Origin: Diplonema papillatum
Lineage: Eukaryota > Euglenozoa > Diplonemea > Diplonemida > Diplonemidae
Assembly (NCBI GenBank): GCA_030068145.1
Contig: JAPJBO010001018.1
Span: forward strand, 1-64,000
Direction: 5' to 3'
DNA: 64,000 nt
The notes under the pieces are model-generated. The model saw only the letters and a program-made list of their open reading frames with translations. It ran no database searches and was not told the DNA's origin. A program made the position numbers and the translations under genes. Shown in pieces: positions 29,661 to 42,210 of this stretch. The first letter of the stretch is position 1. Every line of letters starts with the position of its first letter.

Positions 29661-32600
29661 AAATAGTTATCTCTTTGCATAAGCACCTTGCTTCATAGGA
29701 AATACTGGATGAGACTGCCAGTTGCGAAATCTAGATAGTGTGGTACTCATCGGCATGCCGATGACCCACTAACACAACAATATTCAAAAACCTCAAAGGA
29801 GGTAAATGTGCTGTAGCCCACACGAAACACAGGTAAATCTGGGTTTAGCGGCGGGCTTAAGCGTCTCGTCAACAAAAAAAGTGCCCTCTTTGCTAGCCGC
29901 CGTCGAAATGGGCACAAGGCAGTCCCTCGAGTAATTTTTGACCGAAATAAAAAAGTTGTTTTCTTGCACGAGAGAGTGGGCCCCCGCCAGAACCCGCATC
30001 CCGAGGCCGAACGGAGGCCCCAAACCCATTCGGGAAGCCTTCTGTAGAGGGCACGGAGACTTTCTGCCCAAACAAAACTTCCCCGTCCCCCTTTTGGCGT
30101 CTCTGTCGTCTAAAGTGTGTCGGGAGTGTACGTTGTTTCTCCGAGGAAAAAAAGCGTCAGAATGGACCACCTGGCAATTTCTATTAGCAAAAGGGAGTAA
30201 ACTGATTGGTGAGTGGGGATTGTCCCAGAGGAAGAAGTTTTTGTTTAAAGGAGGACATCAAAGATCCACAAGGAAAACAAAGCAAGCAAATAAACAAAGT
30301 CAGACATCAGAACGACGTATATCGTCGACCGCACAAAAAGAAAACAGAGTCCCCCCTCCCCAGGTTCTCAGGGCCCCTGAGACCCCCCTCCCCAACACTC
30401 ACTTTCCCGAGGTCGCTTTTCAACGATGTGTGCTATCAAGTTGCCTGAGGTCCAGCCTCAGAAGCTGGAGTTAAGGAGGGTGTGCCAGAGTCACACCCGG
30501 GGAAAAGCGGGTGTTACTTGTTACTTCAACCGAAGTGCGTGTAAATCCACACCGAAAAGCGCCGCTTTTTTTGACTCCAGCTTCACCTCCTCGAGCATGC
30601 ACACGGTGAGGTCCAGCCTCGGGCGCTGGAGTTAAAGAGGGCCCGAGTCACGCCCGAAAAGCGCCTCTGATATTGCGTTCCCGTGCTTCGTTCTCAACGC
30701 AGGGCTAGCTTCGTACTACCCTGTACACAGCGTATCCGTCTTCCGAAAAGCGAGGAAAACCCGTAAACCGCGAGCGTAGGAGAAAGAAGAAAGGGGAGAC
30801 TAGAATTTTTGTTGACCGCACTGCTCGACCAAAACCTGGACGTGGTTTCAGGTGGAAGTCTTTTGGCAAATAATCATGATATCGGAAGGTCCTACTGTCG
30901 CGGCGGTCTAGTTCCCTCGCACACTGCATGTGGCTAAAAAGAAGTTGCCCTTCGTTCCCGTGTTTTGTTCCTCAGTGCAGTGCTAGCCGTACAACCTTGT
31001 AAACAGCATTCCGTCTTCCGAAAAGCGAGGAAAGAAGTTGCATCGTAGCACATGGTGGATCAGCGCTCTGTCTCGATGAGGGAAACATTCTAGAAGTCCT
31101 AACGGCGTTGTGCCACGTCACCAAGAAACGTGCATTCGATGGCCACCCTGGCTGGTCAAATTATTGAACAGGGCAACCCCCGAAGAGCTCATTGCGACCC
31201 CCCTTGGAAAGCACGGGTTTCTTCGAAGCGGGAAAATACCAGTAAAAAGCGAAACTTTAAAAAGAAAACCCCCAGATCAACACAAACGCACGCAAAACAA
31301 CGCCTCGTAACACACAGCCGCCGAGCAACACGAAACCACCCAGAAGAAAAGCCAGGCACCGGGATCTTCCTGACGAGCACGCAACCCGGTGAACATAATC
31401 AAGAGTCGAAGATTGGCGTCGAAACCTCCTGGCTTTTCACGCCGTAGCAGAACGACCACACCCTACCCAATCCCAAACACCCCCTAAACGCGTTAGGGGA
31501 CTCCACAAGGTTTCACAACGGAACGACACATCACCCGAAACGAAACGAGCGGCACCCTCTCACTTTTCTCAACCCCCTCCATACCCAAGCCTCTACGGTC
31601 AACCGGAGACTTTAAAATACCGACCTTCTAATCCACAAATAACGCTAAAAAAGAAAAACCCCAGATCAACACAAACGCACGCAAAACAAAACAAAAAAAG
31701 GGGGAAACAGTATCAGAAGGCGAAACCCCCGTTTGCAACAGCTGCAAGCATGAAACCCGGCCTCCCCGCCACCCGTGCGATTCTGCGCTTAGAACCATCT
31801 CTCGGACGGTCAAAATCTTTCTCCCCTTACGGGTGCGCTCGGAAGGCCCAAGCTACCAGCCACGCGCCACACCATATTATCCGGGGAACCGCGTATTTAG
31901 TGTTTTCTTTCGTTTGTTTGCCCGCATATCCAACTCACAACAATTGTTTTTCCGGCGGATTCCGTTCAATTCTCTCATACTCCGTCACTGACGGTGGCCC
32001 GACAGCTTCCACGCGGGCCTCCCAACCTGGCCCACAATTCCGCCTGGAATCCGCGTGAAAGGGTTTCTGTCGAAGAAATGATTCAGGACATCTCGCCGAA
32101 CGAAGTTGTGGAGATGTGTCGGCTCCGCCCCAAGACGATTGAGGGAGTGAGGCCGACCGCACCAACGACCGCAAAACCACTCCCGCAATCCGGAGTGGGC
32201 GTCCGGGGGGGCGCAGGTTTTACCCGGTTCAACATCAATCCAATTGCGGCGTTATGTGTCCGTAGTCGAACGACCGAAAATACTCGAGGAACTGCCTTGT
32301 GTTCATTTCGAAGGAGGCTAGAGGGGGATAACACAAGACAACTACAAAGTGGGTCTTTTTTGTGTCGAACGCTTTCGCCCGCCACTAAACCCAGCTTTAC
32401 CTGTGTTTCGTGTGGGCTACAGCACATTTACCTCCTTTGATCTATCGCAACTGGCAGTCTCCTCAAGCATTTTTCCTGCAAAGCAGGTGCTGCCAAAAAC
32501 ACGGTGCAGACGGGACCAGCGCGGCAGTTGAGCACTCGACCCCTGCGCCCGCTCGCTCCTCGCCAGCTTCCGATGCCGCCTCCGCCGGCAGGGTCCAATT

Positions 32601-33288
32601 TCGTGCCTTATTATTTGAAACACGGACGGGATTTATCCAGGACCCGGCCTCCGGAGGCTCCAGGGGAAGGGCGGGGCGGCGCAGTGAAGACAACCCGCCG
32701 TTTGCCGAAAGCAACAGCCCAAGCGACGTTATCGTTGCCGTTGGGTTTGAGCAAAGCCTCGCAGCTCCATCGTATTCTTTTTTTGGGGCGTCGCTGATAT
32801 CTTACCTTCTCTTGGCTACCCCGCGCTTTCTGGGTTCTTTCCAGAGAAACATAACGTGGGCGGCGCCGAAGCTTTACCAGCTTCGGCTGACACCATTTGC
32901 GCACTTAACCATGGTTAAGAAGACGACTGAAAGCATAGACACAAAGATAGCTCAAAGCATCTGCAGAATAACACGAAAAGCCTCTAGGCAAAAACCCGTT
33001 TTCACATTACTTTCCAGAGGCGAGAACGCTCCTTCTTCAGCTCTGCTACAGCTTCGCGTTGCGACCCTAACATAACAGCTTCTCCGCCATCGCCACGAGA
33101 TTTTGCAACTCGTCCTCGTCCCCGGTGCAGGGGTGCTGCAGCAATGACTCTTCAGCACCCTCCCCCTTTTCTTCGAAGAAGACTTGATGCCAGCATCAAG
33201 CATGCTTGGGAGGCAGTGTCCCGCCTAAACATTGCACTAGTATTTACTCCCCGCCCCAACTGATTGCTCAGGCACGATTGTAGGGGCC
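29661..33288. other. Downstream mosaic of dispersed repeats, no gene recognised
   Basis: The stretch contains several short dispersed families. GGAGGTAAATGTGCTGTAGC.. (29799-29850) recurs inverted at 32381-32440 and direct at 35632-35690. An imperfect inverted phrase, GGTCCAGCCTCAGAAGCTGG, lies at 30451, 30607 and (reverse) 34490-34510. ACGACCGCAAAACCACTCCCG lies at about 32162, 37135 and 37475. Open frames exist (32410-33075, 221 codons; 31994-32440) but lie across these repeats and show no motif. One RNA-like hairpin follows at 33289. Confidence 0.5.
31579..31650 (+). repeat. 72-bp exact repeat, copy 2
   Basis: Identical to 26875-26946. Here it is preceded by CAACCCCCT and followed by AAGAAAAACCCCAGATC. 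The phrase AAAACCCCCAGATCAACACAAACGCACGCAAAAC is also present twice nearby (about 31265 and 31655), so this area has its own local duplication. Confidence 0.85.
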
Positions 33289-33343
33289 CTTTCTCCCCGT
33301 GACGAATGTGCCTGTGCTAGGCACATCCGTCACGGGGAGAAAG
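33289..33343. other. Strong 25-bp hairpin
   Basis: CTTTCTCCCCGTGACG(A)ATGTGCCT faces its complement across a 5-base loop GTGCT, with one mismatch in 25 pairs. This is the most stable isolated hairpin in the window outside the arrays. It could be a small inverted-repeat element, a small-RNA precursor or a terminator; the sequence alone does not decide. Confidence 0.7.
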
Positions 33344-33449
33344 CACAGGGTGGTGATTCCGTCTGTGACGAGCTGCGAAGAGCCGGACAAACCAGACTCA
33401 CACCGCTGTCCTGTCTGCTAGGCACTCAGGGTTCGCTTATGTGGCATGT

Positions 33450-33545
33450 GTCCGTGGCTTAAAGGCGCCGAAACACGGCGCAGATATGACCAGTGCGGTG
33501 TGGTGCACACATCCATTCCAGGCACGTTCTTGCAACTCCCCCGGC
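33450..33545 (+). repeat. Dispersed repeat with GTCCGTGGCTTAA (also 34608-34705 and 38080-38170)
   Basis: Phrases GTGTCCGTGGCTTAAAGG, CCGAAACACGGCGC, ACCAGTG(C)GG and CCATTCCA(G/A)GCACGTTCT occur in the same order in three places, with 80-90 percent identity by eye. A more diverged relative lies at about 32490-32580 (CAAAAACACGGTGCAGACGG). I do not recognise a coding or RNA product. Confidence 0.7.
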
Positions 33546-33709
33546 CCCAACAGCTTCGGGATACCTGTACCGCAGTGGGCTTTTGGGGAATTCTCTCGCA
33601 GGGCTTCTCTCGCTCTCAAGCGGGGTTTAGGCTCGGGTTCAGGTTGAAGTATTGCTGCGAGTGGCGCTCTCGGGTCTGCCTATGGGCGGCCACGTGTAAA
33701 ACGAGTGGG

Positions 33710-34040
33710 GTCGACCACTGTCTAGCAATGGCTAACCACTGTCTGTCTGTCAATGGTCCACTGCCTGACCGCTGTAAAACTAGTGGTCGATTACTGCCTG
33801 GTCAATGGGTGACCACTGTAGCACTCGTGTTTGACCACTGCCTGGTCAATGTCGACCACTGTCTGGCAATGGCTGACCACTGTAGCACTAGTGGTCGACC
33901 ACTGTCTGGTCAATGGTGACCACTGTAGCACTAGTGTTTGACCAATGCCTGGTCAATGTCGACCACTGTCTGGCAATGGGTGACCACTGTAGCACTAGTG
34001 GTCGACCACTGCCTGGTCAATGGTTGACCGCTGTAAAATG
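33710..34040 (+). repeat. Minisatellite of GGTCGACCACTG / CACTAGTG words
   Basis: Repeated phrases GACCACTGTCTGG(T)CAATGG and GACCACTGTAGCACTAGTG with spacings of about 22-62 bp form a higher-order array. Many words are near-palindromic (GTGGTCGACCAC), so the array is rich in potential hairpins. Confidence 0.85.
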
Positions 34041-34110
34041 GTGGACGTGGGGAAGAGCCCCCGGGACTGCTTAAGGCGTGGCCACCACACGCCATTCGAC
34101 TTGTTTAGAT

Positions 34111-34264
<154 letters not shown>

Positions 34265-34989
34265 AAAGTCAGCGCGATAGCGATGACAACGAGAACACGA
34301 AAAAATGACAGGAGGGTGGGACCGGGCCCTGGGACTGCTAAGGCGTGACAAACCCCGTCCCTGTCCCTCCCAGGGAGCCACCCCGGAACTAGCCTAGCCC
34401 ACCTGACGGTGGAGGCCCACACCCTTTGACTTGAAGCTGGAGTTAAAAGCGGGTATCCGCTTTTCGGGTGTGACTCGGGCACACCCTCTCTAACTCCAGC
34501 TTCTGAGGCTGGACCTCACCGTGTAGCTGAGACGAGCTGCGAACACACGAACACCGCTGTCCTGTCTGCAGACTCTCAGGTTCCGCGCTGGTGATGTGTC
34601 CGCCTTGTGTGTCCGTGGCTTAACGGACCGAAACACGGCGCAGACGGGACCAGTGTCGGCGTTTAAGCGCATATCCATTCCAAGCACGTTCTCGCAACAC
34701 CAGCCCTCCCGCGGCTTAGAAACAAAACACGGCCTCCAGTGGTGCAAGCACCGCGCGTCGAACAATCTGTTCCCCCCCTACCGCTACCTCCGTCGAAGTT
34801 AGCACCAGGCGGCCCTTCTGAGTATTCTTCCGACCAGGTTTCACCACGAGCAGTCAATACAAGAGCGAAATAGGAACACCAACATTCACACACAAAGTGT
34901 GCAGTGCAAGACACGTGTGAAACCGAGTGTGGCATGCCATTCTTTTTTGTATCAGCTTGCGTCAGTGCAACGAGAGCCCCGAAAAGGCC

Positions 34990-35125
34990 TTGCGCTTGCG
35001 AACCGAGCTCCAACGAGGGGATGGGGGCGGCGCCTACGATTTCTTTTTTGTATAAGCGCCAGCTTGGAAGGAAATGCACAATAGCCATGCCAGACAAAGA
35101 ACCGAAGGGATACCAAGTGCTGTAA
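34990..35125 (+). repeat. Inverted-repeat partner of 36765-36885
   Basis: The block ending GACAAAGAACCGAAGGGATAC..AGTGCTGTAACTACCG and containing GCGCCAGCTTGGAAGGAAATG reappears in reverse at about 36765-36885 (GTAGTTACAGCACTCGGGATCCC.., AGCATTTCCTTCCAAGC). The two arms enclose about 1.65 kb including the ribosomal RNA fragment. Confidence 0.7.
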
Positions 35126-35252
35126 CTACCGAACCACGTGTTGAACGGACGTGAGGCCAACACGGCAAATCGCACAAACACAACAGGTCAAAGTCCTGAG
35201 TGAGAAAACAACACGGTGGAAAGCGAAGAACAAATCAGACTGTGTTCGTATT

Positions 35253-35632
35253 GTATTTTCCCGCGGTATTTCCAGCACCAATAGCGTATATTAATGCTGC
35301 TGCTGTTAAGAAGCTCGTAGTTGGATCCAGAGCTCAGGTTGCAAGGTGGCCCAGTTTGCTGGGCATCAGCGTACTGCTGGTATTCAGAAGGCTGGGATCA
35401 ACCCCTCGCATCAAGACCTGTGCTCTATGAACGGTGGTAATGGTGCCTTGCAAGTAATCTCTTCATCGGGATGAAAGCGCTTACGCGTACACCATACGCA
35501 TACGGGTCGACCACCGATGTTACTGTGAACAAACCAGCGTGCCCAAAGCAGGCGTTCGCCGTGAATGATAAAGCATGGAATAAATTAGAGGTAGAGGTCC
35601 CCCGCTATCGTAACAACATTCCATGATCTCGA
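35253..35632 (+). rRNA. Small-subunit ribosomal RNA fragment (530-loop side through V4)
   Basis: From about 35253 the sequence follows the universal 18S core: CCCGCGGTATTTCCAGCACC, then AATAGCGTATATTAATGC, then TGTTAAGAAGCTCGTAGTTG. After a V4-like variable stretch it returns with TTACTGTGAACAAACC, CAAAGCAGGCGTTCGCC and GTGAATGATAAAGCATGG. The order and spacing match 18S rRNA. The rest of the SSU gene is missing on both sides, and some universal positions are changed (for example GGTATTTCC for GGTAATTCC), so this is a fragment, likely a pseudogene. Words TTAATGCTGCTGCTGTTAA and TTACTGTGA resemble kinetoplastid 18S, which has TTAATGCTGTTGCTGTTAA and TTACTGTGA. Confidence 0.8.
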
Positions 35633-36111
35633 AGGAGGTAAATGTGCTGTAGCCCACACGAAACACAGGCAAATCTGAGTGAAGTGGCAGACGTAAGCGT
35701 TCAACAAAAACCGAACCTCTAAACCACAATAAACGCTGGCTTCTCAATAATTAAATTACGTGGGCCACTCGGAACCGTGGTTCCCTTCTCATTCCGCTAA
35801 TTTAACGTATGTTTCATGCGCTCTTCCGACAAACAGTTCTCTAACGGTTACGGCCCTTACCTGGCCCAACAAGCTATAAGGGACAGAGTCGACCGGCGAA
35901 GTCTCCCTTCGAGGCTGCGTGCGAGCCGTGGCCAAACAGTGGCGGCTTGCGCGGCTGCAACAACCACGACAGTTGTCCGACACTCTAAGCACTGGCGGGC
36001 GCAACAGCCTGCGAGTGCCGGCCGTCGGGGCCGTTCACCTCGCGGATTCCCCCCACTAGACTACTACGAAAAAGATTGCAGCGTTCCTGTTTTGGTAACT
36101 TTCGTTCCCTG

Positions 36112-36204
36112 CCGGGGCTTTGCACGAAATAACGCTAGAAATAAGCCGACATTAAAAATAGGTGTTTATTTCAGCCAATCCCGAGCAAAGCCCCGGCAGG
36201 AGCG
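36112..36204. repeat. Small inverted-repeat unit (CCTGCCGGGGCTTTGC)
   Basis: CCTGCCGGGGCTTTGC (36112-36127) and its exact complement (36189-36204) flank a 61-bp A/T-rich centre. It could be a very small foldback element or a folded RNA. No duplication of the target was found. Confidence 0.6.
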
Positions 36205-37189
36205 CGGATCTCCACCAAACTGGATCAGTCATTTGTTTCTGAGGCAGCCGCCGGGCAGCCAACTTCGCCGGTCAGCTCGTTCCCAAGGTACCAGCAAGCC
36301 AGCTAAGGAGAGCTAACCGTGAATGATCCTTTGATTGGTGTGACATGAATTAAACGGATGTTAAATTGGCGGATGGAGAAGGAACAACGGCTCCGAGTGA
36401 CTCTCTCCAAGGAGGCAATTTAACTATCATACAATTGTCCTGACGGAAACATTTCCGGAACAACGGTTGCAAAAGAGAGAACGACACCAACGAAAACTGT
36501 ACTTGGTGTCGGTCACAAAACAGTCCCGGACATGGCTAGCCACAACCCATAACGAAAGCGTGCACCGACTATACAACCCGTAACCATATAGCCCTTCTTG
36601 CTCTAAGAGAACCCATCCATGAACGGTCACACGGAGACACCCTAAACCCCCGGAATTTCAAGCGAACTTTAGCTCTGGAAAAACGTGCAAAACAGGTCCC
36701 CCTGCCCCCCTGTGCACGCGAAGAACAAACAGATGGGCATCGATCAACGTGGTTCGGTAGTTACAGCACTCGGGATCCCTTCGGTTCTTTGTCTGGCAGC
36801 TTTCGTCGAGCATTTCCTTCCAAGCTGGCGCTCATGCGAAAGAAAACCGCCCCCGCCCCTCGTTCATACCCAGTCCCCCTGTTTCCACCCCGGCCGCAAT
36901 GCGCCAAGCTGAACCTCACCAAACAAACAAGAGGTCGAAAGACACCAATCTGCACGTCCCCGGATCGTCGGAAACACAAATAAATAAAACGTTTCTTCGC
37001 ACTGCAATCGCAGGGGTGCTCGGCAGGAATATTATGGCAAAGTACGGTGTCGTGCATGTGAGGTGGCCACTCCCGCATTGCGGAAGTCCCGCTCTCGCAT
37101 TGAGGGAGTGCCACTCCCGCTTAGACCGACTGCACAAACGACCGCAAAACCACTCCCGCCATCCGGAGCGGGAGTACAGGGTAATACCT
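36205..37189. other. No gene recognised; contains a copy of the ABCB leader-like phrase
   Basis: At 36590-36665 a phrase shares CTTGCTCTAAGAGAACCC and then CTAAACCCCCGGAATTTCAAGC with the region before the ABCB start codon (16486-16540) and, for the second part, with 27632-27655 and 62322-62340. No ABC-transporter coding sequence follows here. Inverted arm 36765-36885 pairs with 34990-35125. ACTCCCGC..GGGAGTG words near 37070-37170 form hairpins. Confidence 0.45.
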
Positions 37190-37418
37190 AGTGAACCTCC
37201 ATAACTAGTGCGTCGTGTAGGGTCCTCCTGCACTTTCCCACTCCCGCATTGACTTGGTATACTTAGTATATGGCTGCTGAAGTCCGGGGTTTAGTTAATA
37301 CCTATTGAACTTCATAACTAGTGCGTCGTGTAGGGTCCTCCTGCACTTTCCCACTCCCGCATTGACTTAGTATGCTTAGTATACGGCTGCTGAAGTCCGG
37401 GGTGTAGTGAAATGACTT
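37190..37418 (+). repeat. 115-bp tandem duplication
   Basis: Two adjacent copies share AACT(A)GTGCGTCGTGTAGGG, TCCTCCTGCACTTTCCCACTCCCGCATTGACTT and GGCTGCTGAAGTCCGGGGT. The copies differ at about 8-10 positions. Near each lies a GTATACTTAGTATA-like palindrome. Confidence 0.85.
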
Positions 37419-38348
37419 GTGAAAATGTTAGACCGGGCTTGCGACTCCCGCATTGAGGGAGTGAGGCCGACCGCACAAACGACCGCAAAACCACTCCCGC
37501 AATCCGGAGTGGGAGTCGGCGGTGTAGATTTAGTTCGCCCCCACAGCACCGTACTTCGCCAGAGTCTTTCTGCCCAAATCCTTCCCCCTTCTGGCATTCT
37601 ACCATGTTGAAAAAGCGCATTCGCGGGAAGAGCAAACACAATCGTGCAAACAAGACAGTCCGGAGGCAAGTCAAGGAAAGAAGCTAAAAGCCTCTGGCCC
37701 GACAGAACAGCACAGGGTCCGTATCCTGGAGGGAAACCGGGTTGGCCCTGCAGTCCGGGTTTAGGCCCGGGCTCAGAGTGACGGTGCTGTGCGTTCATTC
37801 TTGATCAATGATGGTGTGCCTACAATGGAGTGTCAGCTTGGACCTTGCTCGCAACTGGTCTGACACTTCAATGTCGGCACAAGGGGAGTTCAACTGGTTC
37901 ATTGAACCACACCGTTTCGCTTCATCACGGCGACCGCCCGGTGGAGTGTGCCTTCAGCCCAGCGCCTTCTATTAAGTCCAGGAGTTGTAAAACTCTCCCG
38001 AGTTTGACCCCATAGATTCCCCAGAAGGCTTTCCGCGCGCTGGACAACCACCCCTCCCCCCTCCGTCCGCTTTATGTGTCCGTGGCTTAAAGGACCGAAA
38101 CACGGCGCCGACGGAACCAGTGCGGTGTTGAGCACGTACCCATTCCAAGCACGTTCTTGCAATCCCCCCCTCCGCCCGTAAGCCGGTTAAACGAACGATG
38201 CTCTCGTGCGCCCTCCGTTCTCTTCCGGTCCTTTTAACCACACGTGAATCTTCGCGCACGGGCTTCAGCGACTACAACTCGCGGCTCGTAGGCTGGCACA
38301 ACGACGCCGCGTTGGACAGCTTCGCCCGAGACTTGCCGAACAGGTACC

Positions 38349-38816
<468 letters not shown>

Positions 38817-39159
38817 GCTTCTACCGGTGCCGGAGTACACCGTGTAGAACCAGCACCGCTACCACTACCGACAGCACGTTTGGCGACGGTGGCAGTTGTT
38901 AAAATATGCACACCTCTTCTAGGATACTTTGGAATCCCGGATTCTAAAGCGCACTTTCGCTCTTAGAACCAAATTGCATGGCGCTTTCTTTTGTTGGTGC
39001 GCACTGGCAGATCCCACCTGCAGTACGCTGCGACAGCGAACAAGTAAAAATAATGAACCAAAACGACGCAGTTTCTTTCTTTTCGAGGGCGCTATTTCAT
39101 AAAAACCTCACAAGCGGACTGTAACTCTAAAGGGTGGCACCCATACTTTCAACTTTCTT

Positions 39160-39929
39160 TTCATGAAGGGGGATCAGGGGGGGAAGAGGTGGGCGACAGG
39201 AATAAAAAGTAGTCCACATTTTCATCATCATAAATATAGCCCGCAAACCCGCAAACCCGCACTCGGTGGCCCTGCGGGCCCCCTCGTGCATTTGATGGAT
39301 TCTCAGCGCTTTGATGTGGGCCTTCTTGTCCAGGTTCGGCCTCTTGTGTGAAGAGGCCGACTCGAAAGAAAACAGGATTCAGCACACACAACGCAAACAG
39401 GAACTAGAAGAAGAAAAGAAATTCACAAGATGGTTCGGGTCGGAGTTGTGCTTGAAAAATCTGGTGTTCGAGAGTTCGTGTGCAAGCAGTCAAGGTATGT
39501 GAAGTTCCGAGTTCTGTCAGAGCTATGGGTGCATATTTTGTTGATATTTTGACCGATGCATCCAACGAAACCGTCACAGGAATTCGAAGCTCCTACGAAC
39601 GACGTTCTTTCGGTCGCAACTTCGGGAGAACGTGCCCTCCCCATTTCGACATGCAACAGTTGCCTATCACGTTTTCGGTGTTCCTTCAGCAAAGTGGTCC
39701 TGAGAGGTCGTGAAGTCCAAGAAGCTGGCCATCAAAGGCCCCTGGGTGGTCTTGGGGTTGGGGGACAAAATCTGACTTGCCACCTCCTCGCGGTGTCCCC
39801 TGGAAACGTGTTTTTCGAAACGCGGCCAAGGCAAGCAGTTCCTTTGCTGTGGGTGAAAGCCCCTAACTTCGTATCTGGCCTCCGAGCTGCGCAGCTACCC
39901 TTCCCAGGCGTAAAAAAGGTCGGCAAGAA
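39160..39929 (+). repeat. Member of the ~300-bp repeat family, left of the GCA array
   Basis: Sequence at 39220-39360 (CCCGCAAACCCGCACTCGG.., GTGAAGAGGCCGACTCGAAAG) and 39480-39720 recurs at 44560-44690 and 44810-45010. The 39480-39720 part encodes in one frame the peptide pattern F..LTDASNETVTGIRSSYERRSF..NFG, shared with the tandem family at 44810-46340. No intact gene. Confidence 0.65.
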
Positions 39930-42210
39930 AGCAGCAGCAGCAGCAAGGCTGCCCGGCAAGGCAGCAGCAGCAGAAGCAAGACAGCTGCGGGAAGACACGA
40001 GCAGCAAGGCAGCTGCGGCAAGGCAACAGCGGCAAGGCAGCAGCAGCACGACAGCAGCGGCAAGGCGGCATCCGGAAGGCAGCCGCGGCAAGGCAGCAGC
40101 AGCAAGGCAGCAGCCGCAGCAAGGCAGCCACAGCAAGGCAGCCGTAGTAAGGCAGCCGCAGCAAGGCAGCAGCAACAAGGCAGCAGCAAGGCAGCAGCAG
40201 CAAGGCAGCAGCGGCACAGCGGCAAGGCGGCATCAGCAAGGCAGCAGCAGCAGCAAGGCAGCAGCAGCAGCAAGGCAGCCGCGGCAAGGCAGCACCAGCA
40301 AGGCAGCAGCAGAAGCAAGCCACCAGCAACAAGGCAGCAGCGGCAAGGCAGCAGCAGCACGATAGCAGCGGCACAGCGGCAAGGCGGGCGGCTGCCTTGT
40401 TGCTGCCTTGCGGATGCCGCCTTGCCGCTGCTATCGTGCTGCTGCTGCCTTGCCGCTGCTGCCTTGTTGCTGGTGGCTTGCTTCTGCTGCTGCCTTGCTG
40501 GTGCTGCCTTGCTGCTGCTGCTACCTTGCTGCTGCTGCCTTGCCGCGGCTGCCTTGCTGCTGCTGCTACCTTGCTGCTGCTGCCTTGCCGCGGCTGCCTT
40601 GCTGCTGCTGCTACCTTGCTGCTGCTGCCTTGCTGATGCCGCCTTGCCGCTGCCATCGCGATGCTGCGGTAAGGCATCAGCAGCAAGGCAGCAGGAGCAG
40701 CAAGGCAGCAGCAGCAAGGCAGCAGCAGCAAGGCAGCAACGGCAAGGCAGCAGTAGCAGCAAGGCAGCCGTGGCAAGGCAGCACCAGCAAGGCAGGAGCA
40801 GAAGCAAGACAGCAGCAACAAGGCAGCGGCGGCAAGGCAGCAGCAGAAGCAAGACAGCAGCGGCAAGACACCGGCAGCAAGACAGCATCGGCAAGGCAAC
40901 AGCGGCAAGGCGGCAGCAGTTCGATAGCAGCGGCAAGGCGGCATCAGCAAGGCAGCCGCGGTAAGGCAGCAGCAGCAAGGCAGCAGCAGCAGCAAGGCAG
41001 CCGCGGCAAGGCAGCAGCAGCAAGGCAGCAGGAGCAGCAAGGCAGCAGCAGAAGCAAGACTGCAGCGGCAAGGCAGCAGCAGCAGCAGGACAGCAGCAGC
41101 AAGGCAGCATCAGCAAGGCAGCAGCGGCAAGGCAGCAGTAGCAGCAAGGCAGCCGCGGCAAGGCAGCAGCAGAAGCAAGACAGCAGCGGCAAGACACCAG
41201 CAGCAAGGTATCAGCAAGGCAGCCGCCGTAAGGCAGCAGCAGCAAGGCAGCAGCAGCAGCAGCAAGGCCGCCGCGGCAATGCAGCAACAGCAATGCAGCA
41301 GCAGCAAGACAGCAGCAGCAGCGGCAGGGAAGCAGGAGCAGCAACACAGCAGCGGCAAGGCAGCAGCAACAAGGCAGCAGCAGCAGCAGCAGCAGCAACA
41401 AGGCAGCAGCAGCAGCAAGGCAGCAGCGGCAGGGAAGCAGGAGCAGCAACACAGCAGCGCCAAGGCAGCAGCAACAAGGCAGCAGCAGCAGCAGCTGCAG
41501 CAGCAGCAGCAAGGCAGCAGCAGCAGCAGCAAGGCCGCCGCGGCAATGCAGCAACAGCAATGCAGCAGCAGCAAGACAGCAGCAGCAGCGGCAGGGAAGC
41601 AGGAGCAGCAACACAGCAGCAGCAGCAACAGGCAGCAGCAGCAGCAAGGCAGCAGCAGCAGCAGCAAGGCCGCCGCGGCAATGCAGCAACAGCAATGCAG
41701 CAGCAGCAAGACAGCAGCAGCAGCGGCAGGGAAGCAGGAGCAGCAACACAGCAGCAGCAAGGTAGCAGCAACAAGGCAGCAGCAGCAGCAGCAGCAGCAA
41801 CAAGGCAGCAGCAGCAGCAAGGCAGCAGCGGCAGGGAAGCAGGAGCAGCAACACAGCAGCGCCAAGGCAGCAGCAACAAGGCAGCAGCAGCAGCAGCTGC
41901 AGCTAGGCAGGGGCAGCAACAAGGCAGCAGCAGCAGCTACAGGCAGCAGCAGCAGCAAGGCAGCAGCAGCAGCAAGGCAGCAGCAGCAGCAAGGCAGCAG
42001 CAGCAGCAAGGCAGCAGCGGCAGGGAAGCAGCAGCAGCAACATAGCAGCGGAAAGGCAGCAACAAGGCTGCAGCAGCAGCAGCAGCAGCAGCAAGGCAGC
42101 AGCAACAAGGCAGCAAGGCAGTAGCAGCAAGGCAGCAGCGGCAAGGCAGCGGCAGCGGCAGCAGCAGCAGCATCATAGCAGCGGCAAGGCAGCAGCAGCA
42201 ACAACAGACG
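39930..42210. repeat. GCA-rich imperfect array with two orientation switches
   Basis: Words such as GGCAAGGCAGCAGCAGCAA run on the + strand from about 39930 to 40392, on the - strand from 40393 to about 40672, then on the + strand again to 42210. Larger units (for example GCAGGGAAGCAGGAGCAGCAACACAGC at about 41315, 41430, 41595, 41730 and 41835) form a higher-order repeat. Long frames of Ala/Gln/Arg/Lys or Leu/Cys on both strands are a consequence of the 3-bp bias. I do not call a protein. Confidence 0.85.

Noticed and set aside
35816-36316. Continuation of the ribosomal RNA gene past 35632
   Set aside because: I could not match 35640-36360 to later parts of 18S (no helix following the GCATGGAATAA segment), so only the fragment is called.
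39863-42204. Very long Leu/Cys- or Ala/Gln-rich open frames on both strands
   Set aside because: Consequence of 3-bp bias in GCA-rich repeats: stop codons are rare in every frame, and composition is monotonous.
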